Shown here in pieces: positions 1 through 7,775 of a DNA stretch of 13,440 nt. This DNA is from Bacteroidales bacterium (lineage in GTDB: Bacteria > Bacteroidota > Bacteroidia > Bacteroidales > VadinHA17), in contig JABUEV010000018.1 in NCBI GenBank assembly GCA_013314865.1, positions 1 through 13,440 on the forward strand, written 5' to 3'. A program made the position numbers and the translations under genes. Position 1 is the stretch's first letter, and every line of letters begins with the position of its first letter. Under the pieces are notes generated by a model, which was not told the origin of the DNA, ran no database searches, and saw only the letters and a program-made list of their open reading frames with translations.

Positions 1-88
1 TCGTTTCTTGCTAAAATCAGAGTTTTAGTTTTAAATATATCTCAGCAATTCCCTTGAACTTCGATCTGATGTAAATATAAAAAACTGT

Positions 89-313
89 CTAATATTTACG
101 ATTCCTGACAGGATATTTCTGATTAAAAAGTGTTGGTTCTTTAAGTTCCCACAATGATGGATGCTCATCATCAAACCTTTTAAGAATCGCCCTCATTATT
201 GTCTCCCTCAGGAATTCCGACTTGTTTCTGACCCGGTATCGTTCGCAGTAGATACCCAGTGCTTTCATTTCCCTGCTGTTTAACATCAATGAAAGCCTGT
301 TCTTTCTTCGCAT
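89..313 (-). CDS. Small ribbon-helix-helix-like protein, 74 aa
   Basis: A 74-residue basic protein of unknown target. After a basic start (MRRKN) there is a short strand (RLSLMLN, residues 6-12), a helix (about 13-27) and a second helix (about 31-48, KSEFLRETIMRAILKRFD). This strand-helix-helix order and size resemble ribbon-helix-helix DNA-binding proteins (Arc/CopG type); the tail after residue 50 is unassigned. I chose the ATG at 311-313 because AAGGAAG lies just upstream. The frame stays open to an ATG at 446-448, but that codon sits inside the loop of a terminator hairpin, so the longer form is unlikely. The gene lies downstream of the aldolase gene on the same strand but beyond its terminator, so it probably uses its own promoter. 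A DNA-binding role is inference from the pattern; no target or partner toxin gene is visible. Confidence 0.6.
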   Translation of the reverse strand: MRRKNRLSLMLNSREMKALGIYCERYRVRNKSEFLRETIMRAILKRFDDEHPSLWELKEPTLFNQKYPVRNRKY

Positions 314-369
314 ACACTCTTCCTTATGTAGGGGCCGTCTCAACTCTCTACTTGCGAAATTTGAAGACG

Positions 370-404
370 AAAATATAAAAACCCCTAAAGGTTTCGCTTT
401 CAAA
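370..404 (-). promoter_or_regulatory. Candidate Bacteroidota promoter for the small RHH-like gene
   Basis: Reading the minus strand, TTTG (404-401) is followed after 23 bases by TATATTTT (377-370), one mismatch from the TAnnTTTG -7 consensus. The spacing is longer than the usual 19 to 21, so this is weak. It would start transcription about 50 bases before the ATG at 313. Confidence 0.3.
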
Positions 405-421
405 TTTGCATAGTTTTGAAC

Positions 422-458
422 AAAAAAAAGGAAGTCAGCTTTTAACATGCTGGCTTCC
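422..458 (-). terminator. Rho-independent terminator downstream of the aldolase gene
   Basis: Arms GGAAGTCAGC (430-439) and GCTGGCTTCC (449-458) form a 10-bp stem with one G-T pair and a 9-base loop. On the minus strand the stem is followed directly by eight T (422-429), as expected for a terminator of the aldolase transcript, which ends its coding part at 533. The plus-strand side also carries a run of T (461-466), so it could work in both directions. Confidence 0.85.
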
Positions 459-532
459 TGTTTTTTGTCCTCTTAAAAACTTTTATGTTCTATAGAATGC
501 AGAAGTTAGCTTTAAAGCCTGAATCCTTATTG

Positions 533-1504
533 CTAAGCCTTTCCGGCGCTTCCAAGTACGTTTACAATCTTATGTTTGTAGAGTTCCTTGAGTTTATCAC
601 GAGCAGGACCGAGGTAATTTCTGGGGTCAAACTCACCGGGTTTTTCAACAAAGACCTTGCGGATAGCGGCTGTCATGGCAAGCCTTCCGTCACTGTCGAT
701 GTTAATTTTGCATACAGCTGATCTGGCAGCCCTTCTCAGCTGATCTTCTGAAACACCGGCGGTATTCTCCATCTTGCCTCCGTATTTGTTTATTTCATCA
801 ACTATTTCCTGTGGGACTGAAGAAGCGCCATGCAGAACAATGGGAAATCCCGGAATTCTTCTTTCACATTCTTCAAGGATGTCAAACCTGAGAGGCGGAG
901 GTAATTCTCCCGGCTTTACTTTGAATTTAAAAGCTCCGTGCGAAGTGCCTATTGAAATAGCAAGTGAATCAACACCTGTTTTTTTGACAAAATCCTCCAC
1001 TTCTTCCGGTCTTGTGTAGGAGGAGTGCTCTGCAGATACTTCGTCCTCGATGCCTGCAAGCACACCAAGTTCCCCCTCAACAGTAACATCAAACTTGTGG
1101 GCCAGCTCCACTACCTGTTTTGTAACCTTAATATTTTCCTCGTAAGGCAGATGCGACCCGTCAATCATCACTGATGAAAACCCCGATTCAATGCATGATT
1201 TGCATGTCTCAAAAGAATCTCCGTGATCCAGGTGCAGTACGATGGGTATCGGGTAGCCAAGCTCCTTTGCGTATTCAACAGCGCCCTTTGCAAGATACTG
1301 CAGAAGGGTCTGATTGGCGTATTTTCTTGCACCCTTGGAAACCTGAAGTATAACCGGTGATTTGGTCTCAACACAGGCGCTGATTATTGCCTGCAGCTGC
1401 TCCAGATTATTGAAGTTAAACGCCGGGATTGCATATCCTCCCTCCATGGCCTTTCTGAACAATTCTCTCGAATTTACCAGGCCCAATTCCTTATAATGAA
1501 GCAT
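533..1504 (-). CDS. fba: Class II fructose-1,6-bisphosphate aldolase
   Basis: Cytosolic zinc-dependent aldolase of glycolysis and gluconeogenesis, splitting fructose-1,6-bisphosphate to dihydroxyacetone phosphate and glyceraldehyde-3-phosphate. At 323 residues it has the usual class II size. The first signature, VLHLDHGD, gives the catalytic Asp93 and zinc ligand His94. The second signature, VEGELGVLAG (142-151), is intact. The other zinc ligands are His189 in GTSHGAF and His225 in VLHGASSVP, and the phosphate-binding segment KINIDSDGR is at 266-274. All key residues are present, so the enzyme should be active. The general pattern suggests class IIB; tagatose-bisphosphate aldolase is the alternative, but the central carbon role is more likely for a lone gene. 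Transcribed divergently from the tolC-like operon, with a candidate promoter and a clear terminator, so probably monocistronic. Confidence 0.95.
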   Translation of the reverse strand: MLHYKELGLVNSRELFRKAMEGGYAIPAFNFNNLEQLQAIISACVETKSPVILQVSKGARKYANQTLLQYLAKGAVEYAKELGYPIPIVLHLDHGDSFETCKSCIESGFSSVMIDGSHLPYEENIKVTKQVVELAHKFDVTVEGELGVLAGIEDEVSAEHSSYTRPEEVEDFVKKTGVDSLAISIGTSHGAFKFKVKPGELPPPLRFDILEECERRIPGFPIVLHGASSVPQEIVDEINKYGGKMENTAGVSEDQLRRAARSAVCKINIDSDGRLAMTAAIRKVFVEKPGEFDPRNYLGPARDKLKELYKHKIVNVLGSAGKA

Positions 1505-1560
1505 GATATTAAATTTTAAATAATTAAGCCGCGAAAGATAACTATTTTAACCTTTTCAGC

Positions 1561-1592
1561 CAAAATATAAAGAAAAAATAACCTGCAACAAG
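1561..1592 (-). promoter_or_regulatory. Candidate Bacteroidota promoter for fba
   Basis: On the minus strand CTTG (1592-1589) is separated by 19 bases from TATATTTTG (1569-1561), close to the TTTG-N19-TAnnTTTG pattern of Bacteroidota sigma factors. The start point would lie near 1554, leaving a leader of about 50 bases before the fba ATG at 1504. Judged from sequence only. Confidence 0.5.
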
Positions 1593-1630
1593 ATTTCAAC
1601 AGTAACAATCAATTCCATTTAAAGCTAATT

Positions 1631-1675
1631 TCTTATCTTCGTAACCTTGTTTACAAGGGCTTTATCACGATAAGA
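1631..1675. repeat. Nested inverted repeat upstream of the tolC-like operon
   Basis: Two inverted repeats share nearly the same centre: an inner one, CCTTGT-TT-ACAAGG (1645-1658), and an outer one, TCTTATC (1631-1637) with GATAAGA (1669-1675). A third short dyad, TTATC-AC-GATAA, is at 1662-1673 and reuses the outer right arm. The block ends 68 bases before the ATG at 1744. TATCTTCG at 1634-1641 is one mismatch from the -7 consensus TAnnTTTG and falls within the block, but no good -33 element is visible. It may be an operator for a dimeric regulator or a leader hairpin; there is no run of T after it, so it is not a simple terminator. Confidence 0.4.
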
Positions 1676-1743
1676 CTAATGCAATATATAAAACAGTATT
1701 CATTTATTGATGGTGCCCGTCACTTCAATTAATTAATCAGGAT

Positions 1744-3132
1744 ATGAAGAGAATTTCAGTTTTCGTAATATCAGGTCTGATCTTAGTACAGGGATTTATT
1801 TCGGCCCAGCAGCGTTCATGGTCACTGGAAGAGTGTATCAAGTATGCCATCGACAATAATATACAGATCAAACAACAAGTACTGCAGACAAGATATCAGA
1901 AAAATGCTCTTGATCTTGCCAGGCTCAAACTTCTTCCCACTCTTAACGGTCAGGCAACACACAATTATTCTTTCGGCCGGGCTCTCGATGAGACAACTTA
2001 TCAATTCACAGAACAGGAAAACGTTCAATCGAATAATTTTTATCTGGGAGGGTCACTTAATATTTTCAACGGCCTTCAGAATCTAAATTCAATAAAAAAG
2101 AACCGTTATGAACTGCTTGCCAGTGATGAGGATCTTAAAAACATTCAGGACAACGTGGCACTGAATGTGGCACTTGGTTATTTGCAGGTACTTCTAAACA
2201 AGGAACTTGTCTCAGCAACTGCAGGCCAGCTTGACATAACAAAACAGCAGATTGAAAAAACAAAAAAAATGGTGGATGCAGGCAGTGTTCCGCGAGGAAA
2301 TCTTCTTCAGATAGAAGCGCAGGCCGCGCAGGAAGAACTGCAGTTAATAAGCATTAAGAACCAGCTCGACATCTCGGTCCTAAACCTTACTCAGCTTCTT
2401 GAGCTTAAATCTCCTGAAGGATTTGATATTGTCACCCCCGATATACATGTTGACACCAACACTATCATTACCGGCAACATAAATGAAATATATGAAGCCG
2501 CATTGATGACCAGGCCGGAAATAAAGAGTTCCGAATACAGACTAACATCCAGCGAGTATGATCTGAAAATTGCACAGGGAGGAAGAAGTCCGCGTCTTTC
2601 CATGAATCATTCTTTCAGCACCGGTTATTCAAGTATCCGGCAAAGGATATTAGGCATAGACCCCGTTACCGGCCCGATTTACGGCAAGTACAACTTTGCC
2701 GACCAGCTGAACGACAATATAAATTACGGGGTGGGATTTTCTCTCTCCATCCCCATCCTGAATGGCTGGCAGGTCAATAAAAACATCTCCAACACCAGAA
2801 TCGCCATCGAAAACAGCGAGTATACACTTGAAGGAGCAAAAAAGCAACTCTATAAAAATATCCAGCAGGCATATGCCGATGCTGTTGCTGCCCTGAAAAA
2901 ATACAGTGCAAGTATAAAAGCCGTAACTTCGATGGAGGAATCTTTCAGATACACTGAGCAAAGGTTCAATGTTGGCATGATAACACCTTTTGACTATAAC
3001 TCGGCAAAAACACAGCTTCTGAATGCACAGTCAGACCTTGCCCAGTCAAAATATGAATTTATCTTTAAGACAAAAGTTCTTGATTTTTATAAAGGCGTAC
3101 CTATTAAACTTGACAACACTATTAACTTCTAA
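1744..3132 (+). CDS. TolC-family outer-membrane efflux channel
   Basis: Outer-membrane factor expected to form a trimeric channel-tunnel for export with a periplasmic adaptor and an inner-membrane pump. Residues 1-21 form a signal peptide (MKRIS, hydrophobic core, ISA before QQRSW). The mature part begins with SLEECIKYAIDNN, typical of the first outer-membrane-efflux domain, and the two long alpha-helical repeats fall at about 26-220 and 250-450. GLQNLNSIKKN (114-124) and LNGWQVNKNIS lie in the beta-strand-to-helix regions of each half. The length of 462 is normal for the family. The stop is 11 bases before the adaptor gene, so the two are cotranscribed. The substrate cannot be read from the sequence. 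A nested dyad in the leader hints at local regulation. Confidence 0.93.
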   Translation: MKRISVFVISGLILVQGFISAQQRSWSLEECIKYAIDNNIQIKQQVLQTRYQKNALDLARLKLLPTLNGQATHNYSFGRALDETTYQFTEQENVQSNNFYLGGSLNIFNGLQNLNSIKKNRYELLASDEDLKNIQDNVALNVALGYLQVLLNKELVSATAGQLDITKQQIEKTKKMVDAGSVPRGNLLQIEAQAAQEELQLISIKNQLDISVLNLTQLLELKSPEGFDIVTPDIHVDTNTIITGNINEIYEAALMTRPEIKSSEYRLTSSEYDLKIAQGGRSPRLSMNHSFSTGYSSIRQRILGIDPVTGPIYGKYNFADQLNDNINYGVGFSLSIPILNGWQVNKNISNTRIAIENSEYTLEGAKKQLYKNIQQAYADAVAALKKYSASIKAVTSMEESFRYTEQRFNVGMITPFDYNSAKTQLLNAQSDLAQSKYEFIFKTKVLDFYKGVPIKLDNTINF

Positions 3133-3143
3133 GATACCTGTCC

Positions 3144-4403
3144 ATGAAAACTAACAAAATCCTGAAGATATTGGTTCCGCTTACCATTGTGCTGATTATT
3201 GTTGCCATTGTTGGCAAGAAACAGGGCTGGTTCGGGAAAGGAGTAACGGTAAAGGTAGCTGTTGAAACGGTGGAAAAGAGGACTATTGTCGAGACCATCA
3301 GAGCCAATGGTAAGATACAGCCTGAAAAGGAAGTTAAAATAAGTCCCGACGTCTCCGGTGAAATAGTAGAATTAAATGTCAGGGAAGGGGATAATGTTGT
3401 GAAAGGTCAACTCCTCCTCAGGATAAAACCCGATGTTTATATTTCTCAAAGAGACCGTTCACTGGCAGCTATTAGTTCGGCACGGGCCCGCCTGGCACAG
3501 AGTGAGGCACAGTTCACCCAGGCTGAACTTGCGTATAAAAGAATGAAACAGCTTTATGAGGAGCAGACTGTTTCAAAATCTGACTTTGAACAGGCTGAAG
3601 CATCATATTCTGTTGCCAAAGCTGAGGTTGATGCTGCCAGGTATTCGGTTATCAGTGCCGAGGCAGCTTTGAAAGAGGCTGAAGAAAACCTGGTTAAAAC
3701 CTCAATTTATTCACCCATGACAGGCACAGTATCAATGCTACTGGTGGAACTCGGAGAAAGAGTTGCAGGCACGGGTCTGATGGCAGGAACTGAAATGCTT
3801 AGAGTTGCTGACCTGTCAAGAATGGAAGCCAGAGTTGAGGTAAATGAGAATGATATTGTCCGTGTAAGCCTCGGTGATACTGCAATAATAAACGTTGACG
3901 CATACATAAATGACAAGTTTAAGGGAATAGTGACCGAGATAGCCAATTCTGCAAAAACCACGGGCGTATCTGCCGAACAGGTTACAAATTTTGATGTCAA
4001 GATATTTATCCTGCCAGATTCTTATAAAAAGCTTGCCGAAGAGAGCGGCATGAATCCCCTCAGGCCCGGAATGTCAACCACTGTTGAAATACAGACTGAA
4101 ACCAAGTCTGATGTGGTCGCGGTGCCGGTCCAGTCTGTAACTACAAGGACTGACACAACAAAACTGGCATCCTCAAGATCTGCTGATGATATACGGACTC
4201 TGGTGTTTATTACAGATGGTCAGAGAGCTCTGGCACGGGATGTTAAAACAGGCATTCAGGATAATAATTATATTGAAATCATTTCCGGAGTATCTCCCGG
4301 AGATCGGGTAATTTCAGCTCCTTTCAGTGCCATAAGCAAGAAACTTTCTGACAGCACCCTTGTAGAGATTGTAAAGAAAGAAGAGCTTTTTTCAGTTAAA
4401 TAA
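3144..4403 (+). CDS. HlyD/MacA-type periplasmic adaptor (membrane fusion protein)
   Basis: Membrane fusion protein that links an inner-membrane transporter to the TolC-like channel encoded just upstream. A single N-terminal membrane anchor spans about 8-24 and no lipobox is seen. The two halves of a lipoyl-like domain are at about 65-97 (KISPDVSGEIVELNVREGD) and 188-222 (IYSPMTGTVS), separated by a long alpha-helical hairpin at about 98-185 rich in Ala, Glu and Gln. A beta-barrel follows (225-315, ending RPGMSTTVEI) and a membrane-proximal domain closes the protein (320-410). The layout is closest to MacA-type adaptors working with MacB ABC transporters, but RND partners are possible. No pump gene follows here: the next gene is tsaB, 19 bases downstream. 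Confidence 0.92.
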   Translation: MKTNKILKILVPLTIVLIIVAIVGKKQGWFGKGVTVKVAVETVEKRTIVETIRANGKIQPEKEVKISPDVSGEIVELNVREGDNVVKGQLLLRIKPDVYISQRDRSLAAISSARARLAQSEAQFTQAELAYKRMKQLYEEQTVSKSDFEQAEASYSVAKAEVDAARYSVISAEAALKEAEENLVKTSIYSPMTGTVSMLLVELGERVAGTGLMAGTEMLRVADLSRMEARVEVNENDIVRVSLGDTAIINVDAYINDKFKGIVTEIANSAKTTGVSAEQVTNFDVKIFILPDSYKKLAEESGMNPLRPGMSTTVEIQTETKSDVVAVPVQSVTTRTDTTKLASSRSADDIRTLVFITDGQRALARDVKTGIQDNNYIEIISGVSPGDRVISAPFSAISKKLSDSTLVEIVKKEELFSVK

Positions 4404-4422
4404 GATCAGATAGTTCACTGAA

Positions 4423-5127
4423 ATGATCTTATGCATTGAAACCTCCACAAAAGTTTGTTCAGTTGCCCTGGTTTCACCTCATGGGCCCGTGGCCGTCAGA
4501 GAATCAGATGAAGGTAAATCACACGCTTCATTACTGACCATTTTTATCAAAGAGATCCTGAGCAGAGCCGGTATTGAGGCAAAAGACCTTGATGCAGTAG
4601 CAGTAAGCAAAGGGCCGGGATCATATACAGGCCTGCGCATAGGAGTTTCTGTCGCTAAGGGTATAACCTATGCAGTATCAGTTCCATTAATTGGCATAGA
4701 GACTACACATTCAATGTTTTACGGTATTGATGAACCGGTCAGACACAGATACAATGCATTCGAAGATTCACTATTTGTTCCGATGCTTGACGCCAGAAGA
4801 ATGGAGGTTTATTATTCGGTTTTTGACAGCAAAGGCAGTATCATAAAAGAAGTAAGGCCTGAAATAATAACAAGTGACCATTTTATGGAATATCCGGAAA
4901 AACTCAAAATATTCATCTTCGGAGACGGGGCAGAAAAATGCAAACCTGTTCTTAAAAGAAAAAACATTATTTTCATTGATGAGTACAGAATTACCGCATC
5001 ACATATGTATATACCTGCATATGAGGCCTTTTATGAGAAAAAGTTTGAAGATATTGCGTACTTTGAACCTTTCTATTTCAAAGATTTCATTGCTACAAGG
5101 CCTGGAAGGAAGATTTCTGGCAAATAA
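4423..5127 (+). CDS. tsaB: tRNA threonylcarbamoyladenosine synthesis protein TsaB
   Basis: Member of the ASKHA fold that partners TsaD and TsaE in making N6-threonylcarbamoyladenosine (t6A) at position 37 of tRNAs reading ANN codons. The N-terminus MILCIETSTKVCSVAL is the first ASKHA strand pair, and the conserved SKGPGSYTGLRIG follows at 62-74. The length of 234 residues fits TsaB and is too short for TsaD, which also has metal-binding histidines absent here. The start is the only sensible one, 19 bases after the adaptor stop, so the gene is probably cotranscribed with the efflux genes although unrelated in function. The other t6A genes are not in this window. Confidence 0.95.
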   Translation: MILCIETSTKVCSVALVSPHGPVAVRESDEGKSHASLLTIFIKEILSRAGIEAKDLDAVAVSKGPGSYTGLRIGVSVAKGITYAVSVPLIGIETTHSMFYGIDEPVRHRYNAFEDSLFVPMLDARRMEVYYSVFDSKGSIIKEVRPEIITSDHFMEYPEKLKIFIFGDGAEKCKPVLKRKNIIFIDEYRITASHMYIPAYEAFYEKKFEDIAYFEPFYFKDFIATRPGRKISGK

Positions 5128-5158
5128 TTTGCTCTGAACCTTTTACATAAATTCAAAG

Positions 5159-5944
5159 ATGAAAAGGTTAATTAAATTTATTCTGTTATTTTTTTTAATC
5201 CCATTCTTAGCAGGTGGGCAGGCTTCCTCATATAAACCCGGAGAAAAAATCACGTATGCAATACATTATGGTTTAATTCAGGGAGGTGTGGCATCGCTTG
5301 AGTTAAAGACTGACACTTTCAGGGGAAAGGAAGTATGGCATTCCGTGCTTATTGGAAAAACCGTTGGTGTAGCTGATGCTGTGTTTAAAGTGAAGGATAT
5401 TTACGAAAGTTATATGGATCCGGTGACGGGGCTTCCGGTTTTTTCAATCAGAAACATCCAGGAAGGAAGATACAGGAAATATAACGAGGTTATATTTGAT
5501 CATACTTCAAGGTCTGATTCAGCAATACTTACAAGTGATCTGACGGGAGTACACATTACTCAGCCGGGCATTCATGATATCCTCTCATGCTTTTATTTCT
5601 TCCGTAACTATCATCTGCCCTATCACAAAAGTTTCAAGGAAGGAGAAGTGATCACTATTGTAACATGGTTTACGGATGAGCTTTATCCTATAAGGCTGAA
5701 ATATGTGGGGACAGATGAAGTTAGAACCAGAGCCGGGAAAATAAGGTGCCTTAAATTTAATCCCGTAACTGAGGTCGGAAGGCTCTTTAAAACCGAAGAA
5801 GATGTTACAATATGGTTTTCTGCTGATAAAAATTATTTACCGGTTAAAATACGATTTAATATATTTGTCGGAGCTTTTTCCTGTGAACTTACAGGTGTTG
5901 AAGGATTAGCTTATCCTCTTGAGACGAGTACCAGAAATGATTAA
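5159..5944 (+). CDS. Secreted DUF3108-family protein
   Basis: A 261-residue exported protein of unknown function, recognised as DUF3108 from its opening YKPGEKITYAIHYGLIQGG and the beta-rich repeats after it. Residues 1-22 are a strongly hydrophobic signal peptide (LIKFILLFFLIPFLAGGQA); no lipobox cysteine is evident. Typical family features include KVKDIYESYMDP (77-88), the Gly-Arg-rich segment EGRYRKYNEVIFD, and a late VTIWFSADKNYLPVKI strand pair. The fold is expected to be a beta-sheet shell in the periplasm or outer envelope, though this is inference. It lies 31 bases after tsaB and 23 before efp. Its position between two translation genes may only reflect an old gene order. Family assignment is from memory of the pattern. 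Confidence 0.82.
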   Translation: MKRLIKFILLFFLIPFLAGGQASSYKPGEKITYAIHYGLIQGGVASLELKTDTFRGKEVWHSVLIGKTVGVADAVFKVKDIYESYMDPVTGLPVFSIRNIQEGRYRKYNEVIFDHTSRSDSAILTSDLTGVHITQPGIHDILSCFYFFRNYHLPYHKSFKEGEVITIVTWFTDELYPIRLKYVGTDEVRTRAGKIRCLKFNPVTEVGRLFKTEEDVTIWFSADKNYLPVKIRFNIFVGAFSCELTGVEGLAYPLETSTRND

Positions 5945-5967
5945 TATTTTAGAACTTATTACAATAT

Positions 5968-6534
5968 ATGGCAACCACGGCAGATTTTAAAAACGGACTG
6001 GTCATTGAGTTCAATGATGATCTGTATTCGATAGTTCAGTTTCAGCATGTTAAGCCCGGGAAGGGCCCTGCTTTTGTAAGGACTAAACTCAGGAATATAA
6101 AGACCGGCAGAATAATAGATAATACATTCTCATCCGGCACAAAGGTCAACCTTGCCAGGGTCGAGAGAAGACCTTATCAGTATCTCTACCAGGATGAACT
6201 TGGATATTACTTTATGCATCTGGAGACATTTGAACAGATTCATGTTCCTGAAGATCTTATTGAAAACCACGAGCTTCTGAAAGAGGGTCAGAATGTGGAG
6301 GTGGTCGTGCATGCTGATACCGAGAATATAATATCAGTGGAACTTCCACCGTTTGTAATAATGGAAGTGACTTATACAGAGCCCGGTCTTAAAGGAGATA
6401 CCGCAACAAATACTCTGAAGCCTGCAACAATTGAAACCGGAGCTTCAGTAATGGTTCCTCTTTTCATCAATACGGGCGACAAAATAAAGATAGACACGAG
6501 AGACTGGACATACGTTGAAAGGGTAAAGACATAA
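5968..6534 (+). CDS. efp: Elongation factor P
   Basis: Translation factor that binds between the P and E sites and rescues ribosomes stalled on polyproline stretches. The 188 residues fit the three-domain EF-P: an N-terminal KOW-like domain (about 3-63), a middle OB domain (about 66-127) and a C-terminal OB domain (about 131-187). The tip loop reads KPGKGPAF, putting the functional Lys at 32, the position that is beta-lysylated or otherwise modified in other species; no modifying enzyme is encoded nearby. The C-terminal signature, with [20 protein letters not shown], is intact. Starts 23 bases after the DUF3108 gene and ends 8 bases before the phosphatase start, so it is in the same run of genes. 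Confidence 0.97.
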   Translation: MATTADFKNGLVIEFNDDLYSIVQFQHVKPGKGPAFVRTKLRNIKTGRIIDNTFSSGTKVNLARVERRPYQYLYQDELGYYFMHLETFEQIHVPEDLIENHELLKEGQNVEVVVHADTENIISVELPPFVIMEVTYTEPGLKGDTATNTLKPATIETGASVMVPLFINTGDKIKIDTRDWTYVERVKT

Positions 6535-6542
6535 ATCTGTGA

Positions 6543-7772
6543 ATGGATAAAAAAAAGAGTTCAAAGGACAGGTTAAGGGAATCGAAGTTCAAGCTTGATG
6601 CCCTGCTTGACATTACTCTTTCAATAAATGCCAATCTTCCTACTGAAGCCCTTCTGGCAAAGTATGAATCAATCCTTAGGAATAGCCTGGGAATAGGTAA
6701 AATTTTAATTTTCAAGCATTCTGTTACCTGGGAATGTATTCTTAACGGCGGTTTTCCTGCCAGACTTGAACAAAAAATTAATGTTGAAGCCGATTTACTG
6801 AAATTTACTGAAATTGAATTTGTAACTGAAGACAATTATTTCGAAGGAATTGACATAATAGTTCCTGTCTTTAACAACAATTCTCCCCTTGCATTTGTGC
6901 TGATCGGAGACATCGAAGAAGAAGGCGAAGGCGTAAGTCCTGTTATCAGGCATCTTAATTTCATCCAGACTATTTCAAGCATAATACTTGTTGCAATTGA
7001 AAACATAAGGCTTTTTAAAGAAAGTTTGAAGCAGGAGGCTATCCGGAAGGAGCTGGAACTGGCTGCCCGCATGCAGAAGATGCTGATTCCTGATAATAAG
7101 GATATGCCACGGAATAATAAAATTTCGATGCATGGCTTTTATTATCCCCATTACGAAGTAGGCGGTGATTATTACGACTGCATAAAGCTCTCAGACTCAC
7201 GTACCGGTTTCTGTATAGCTGACGTCAGCGGGAAAGGAATCTCTGCTGCAATTCTTATGTCAAATTTTCAGGCTAGTCTCAGGGCCCTTTTTACTCACGA
7301 AATTAAGCTGGGGGTACTTCTTGAAAAGCTGAACACTCTTATCAATGCAAATGCTTCCGGTGAAAGATTTATTACCTTTTTTGTGGCACGTTTTGATTCC
7401 GAGAAAGACATTCTGGAATATATAAATGCAGCACATAACCCGCCGGTTCTTTACAATACAGTGACCGGGGAAATAAAACATCTTCAGACAATGTGTGTCG
7501 GCATCGGAATGCTTGAAGATTTTCCTGAAGTGAAGGAAGAAACAATACCGGTAAAGGACTATTCGAAAATCGTCTGCTATACCGATGGCCTTTCAGAATT
7601 GAAAGACGAAACCGGAACAGAAATCTCAACAAGAGAAATCATCAGGTCTATAACTAACAAAGATCCTGTCAGTAAAAACATTCAGGAGATGTTTGAAAGA
7701 CTGGGCATACCTGATAAAAATCCGGGGCTGTTTGATGATGTCTCAATTATTGCGGCAGATATTCTGCGTTAA
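6543..7772 (+). CDS. GAF-like sensor plus SpoIIE/RsbU-type PP2C phosphatase
   Basis: Soluble PPM-family Ser/Thr phosphatase. Members dephosphorylate anti-sigma-factor antagonists or related regulators; its own substrate is unknown. The N-terminal part (about 15-160) looks like a divergent GAF domain, joined by a helical linker ending ELELAARMQKMLIP (170-183), which is typical of RsbU-like proteins. The catalytic domain has EVGGDYYD with Asp209, IADVSGKGISAAI with Asp227, YINAAHNPP (293-301), YTDGLSEL with Asp348, and FDDVSIIAAD with Asp398 and Asp399, so the metal site looks complete. No transmembrane segment is seen. It starts 8 bases after efp and closes the plus-strand operon. No anti-sigma kinase or STAS-domain partner is encoded in the window. 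Confidence 0.92.
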   Translation: MDKKKSSKDRLRESKFKLDALLDITLSINANLPTEALLAKYESILRNSLGIGKILIFKHSVTWECILNGGFPARLEQKINVEADLLKFTEIEFVTEDNYFEGIDIIVPVFNNNSPLAFVLIGDIEEEGEGVSPVIRHLNFIQTISSIILVAIENIRLFKESLKQEAIRKELELAARMQKMLIPDNKDMPRNNKISMHGFYYPHYEVGGDYYDCIKLSDSRTGFCIADVSGKGISAAILMSNFQASLRALFTHEIKLGVLLEKLNTLINANASGERFITFFVARFDSEKDILEYINAAHNPPVLYNTVTGEIKHLQTMCVGIGMLEDFPEVKEETIPVKDYSKIVCYTDGLSELKDETGTEISTREIIRSITNKDPVSKNIQEMFERLGIPDKNPGLFDDVSIIAADILR

Positions 7773-7775
7773 AGG

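Noticed and set aside
1..88. Possible end of a gene or a terminator at the left edge
   Set aside because: Only a 6-bp AT-only dyad (CTAAAA/TTTTAG near 11-28) is present; no supported coding frame.
314..448. N-terminal extension of the small minus-strand gene to the ATG at 448
   Set aside because: The ATG is in a terminator loop and a better start with an AAGGAAG site exists at 313.
533..1374. Open frames on the plus strand and another minus frame across fba (485-721, 774-1019, 1168-1374)
   Set aside because: They overlap a fully conserved aldolase with all catalytic residues and show no recognisable domains.
7755..7767. Hairpin GCAGA-TAT-TCTGC as a terminator
   Set aside because: The stem is only 5 bp and no T run follows on either strand.
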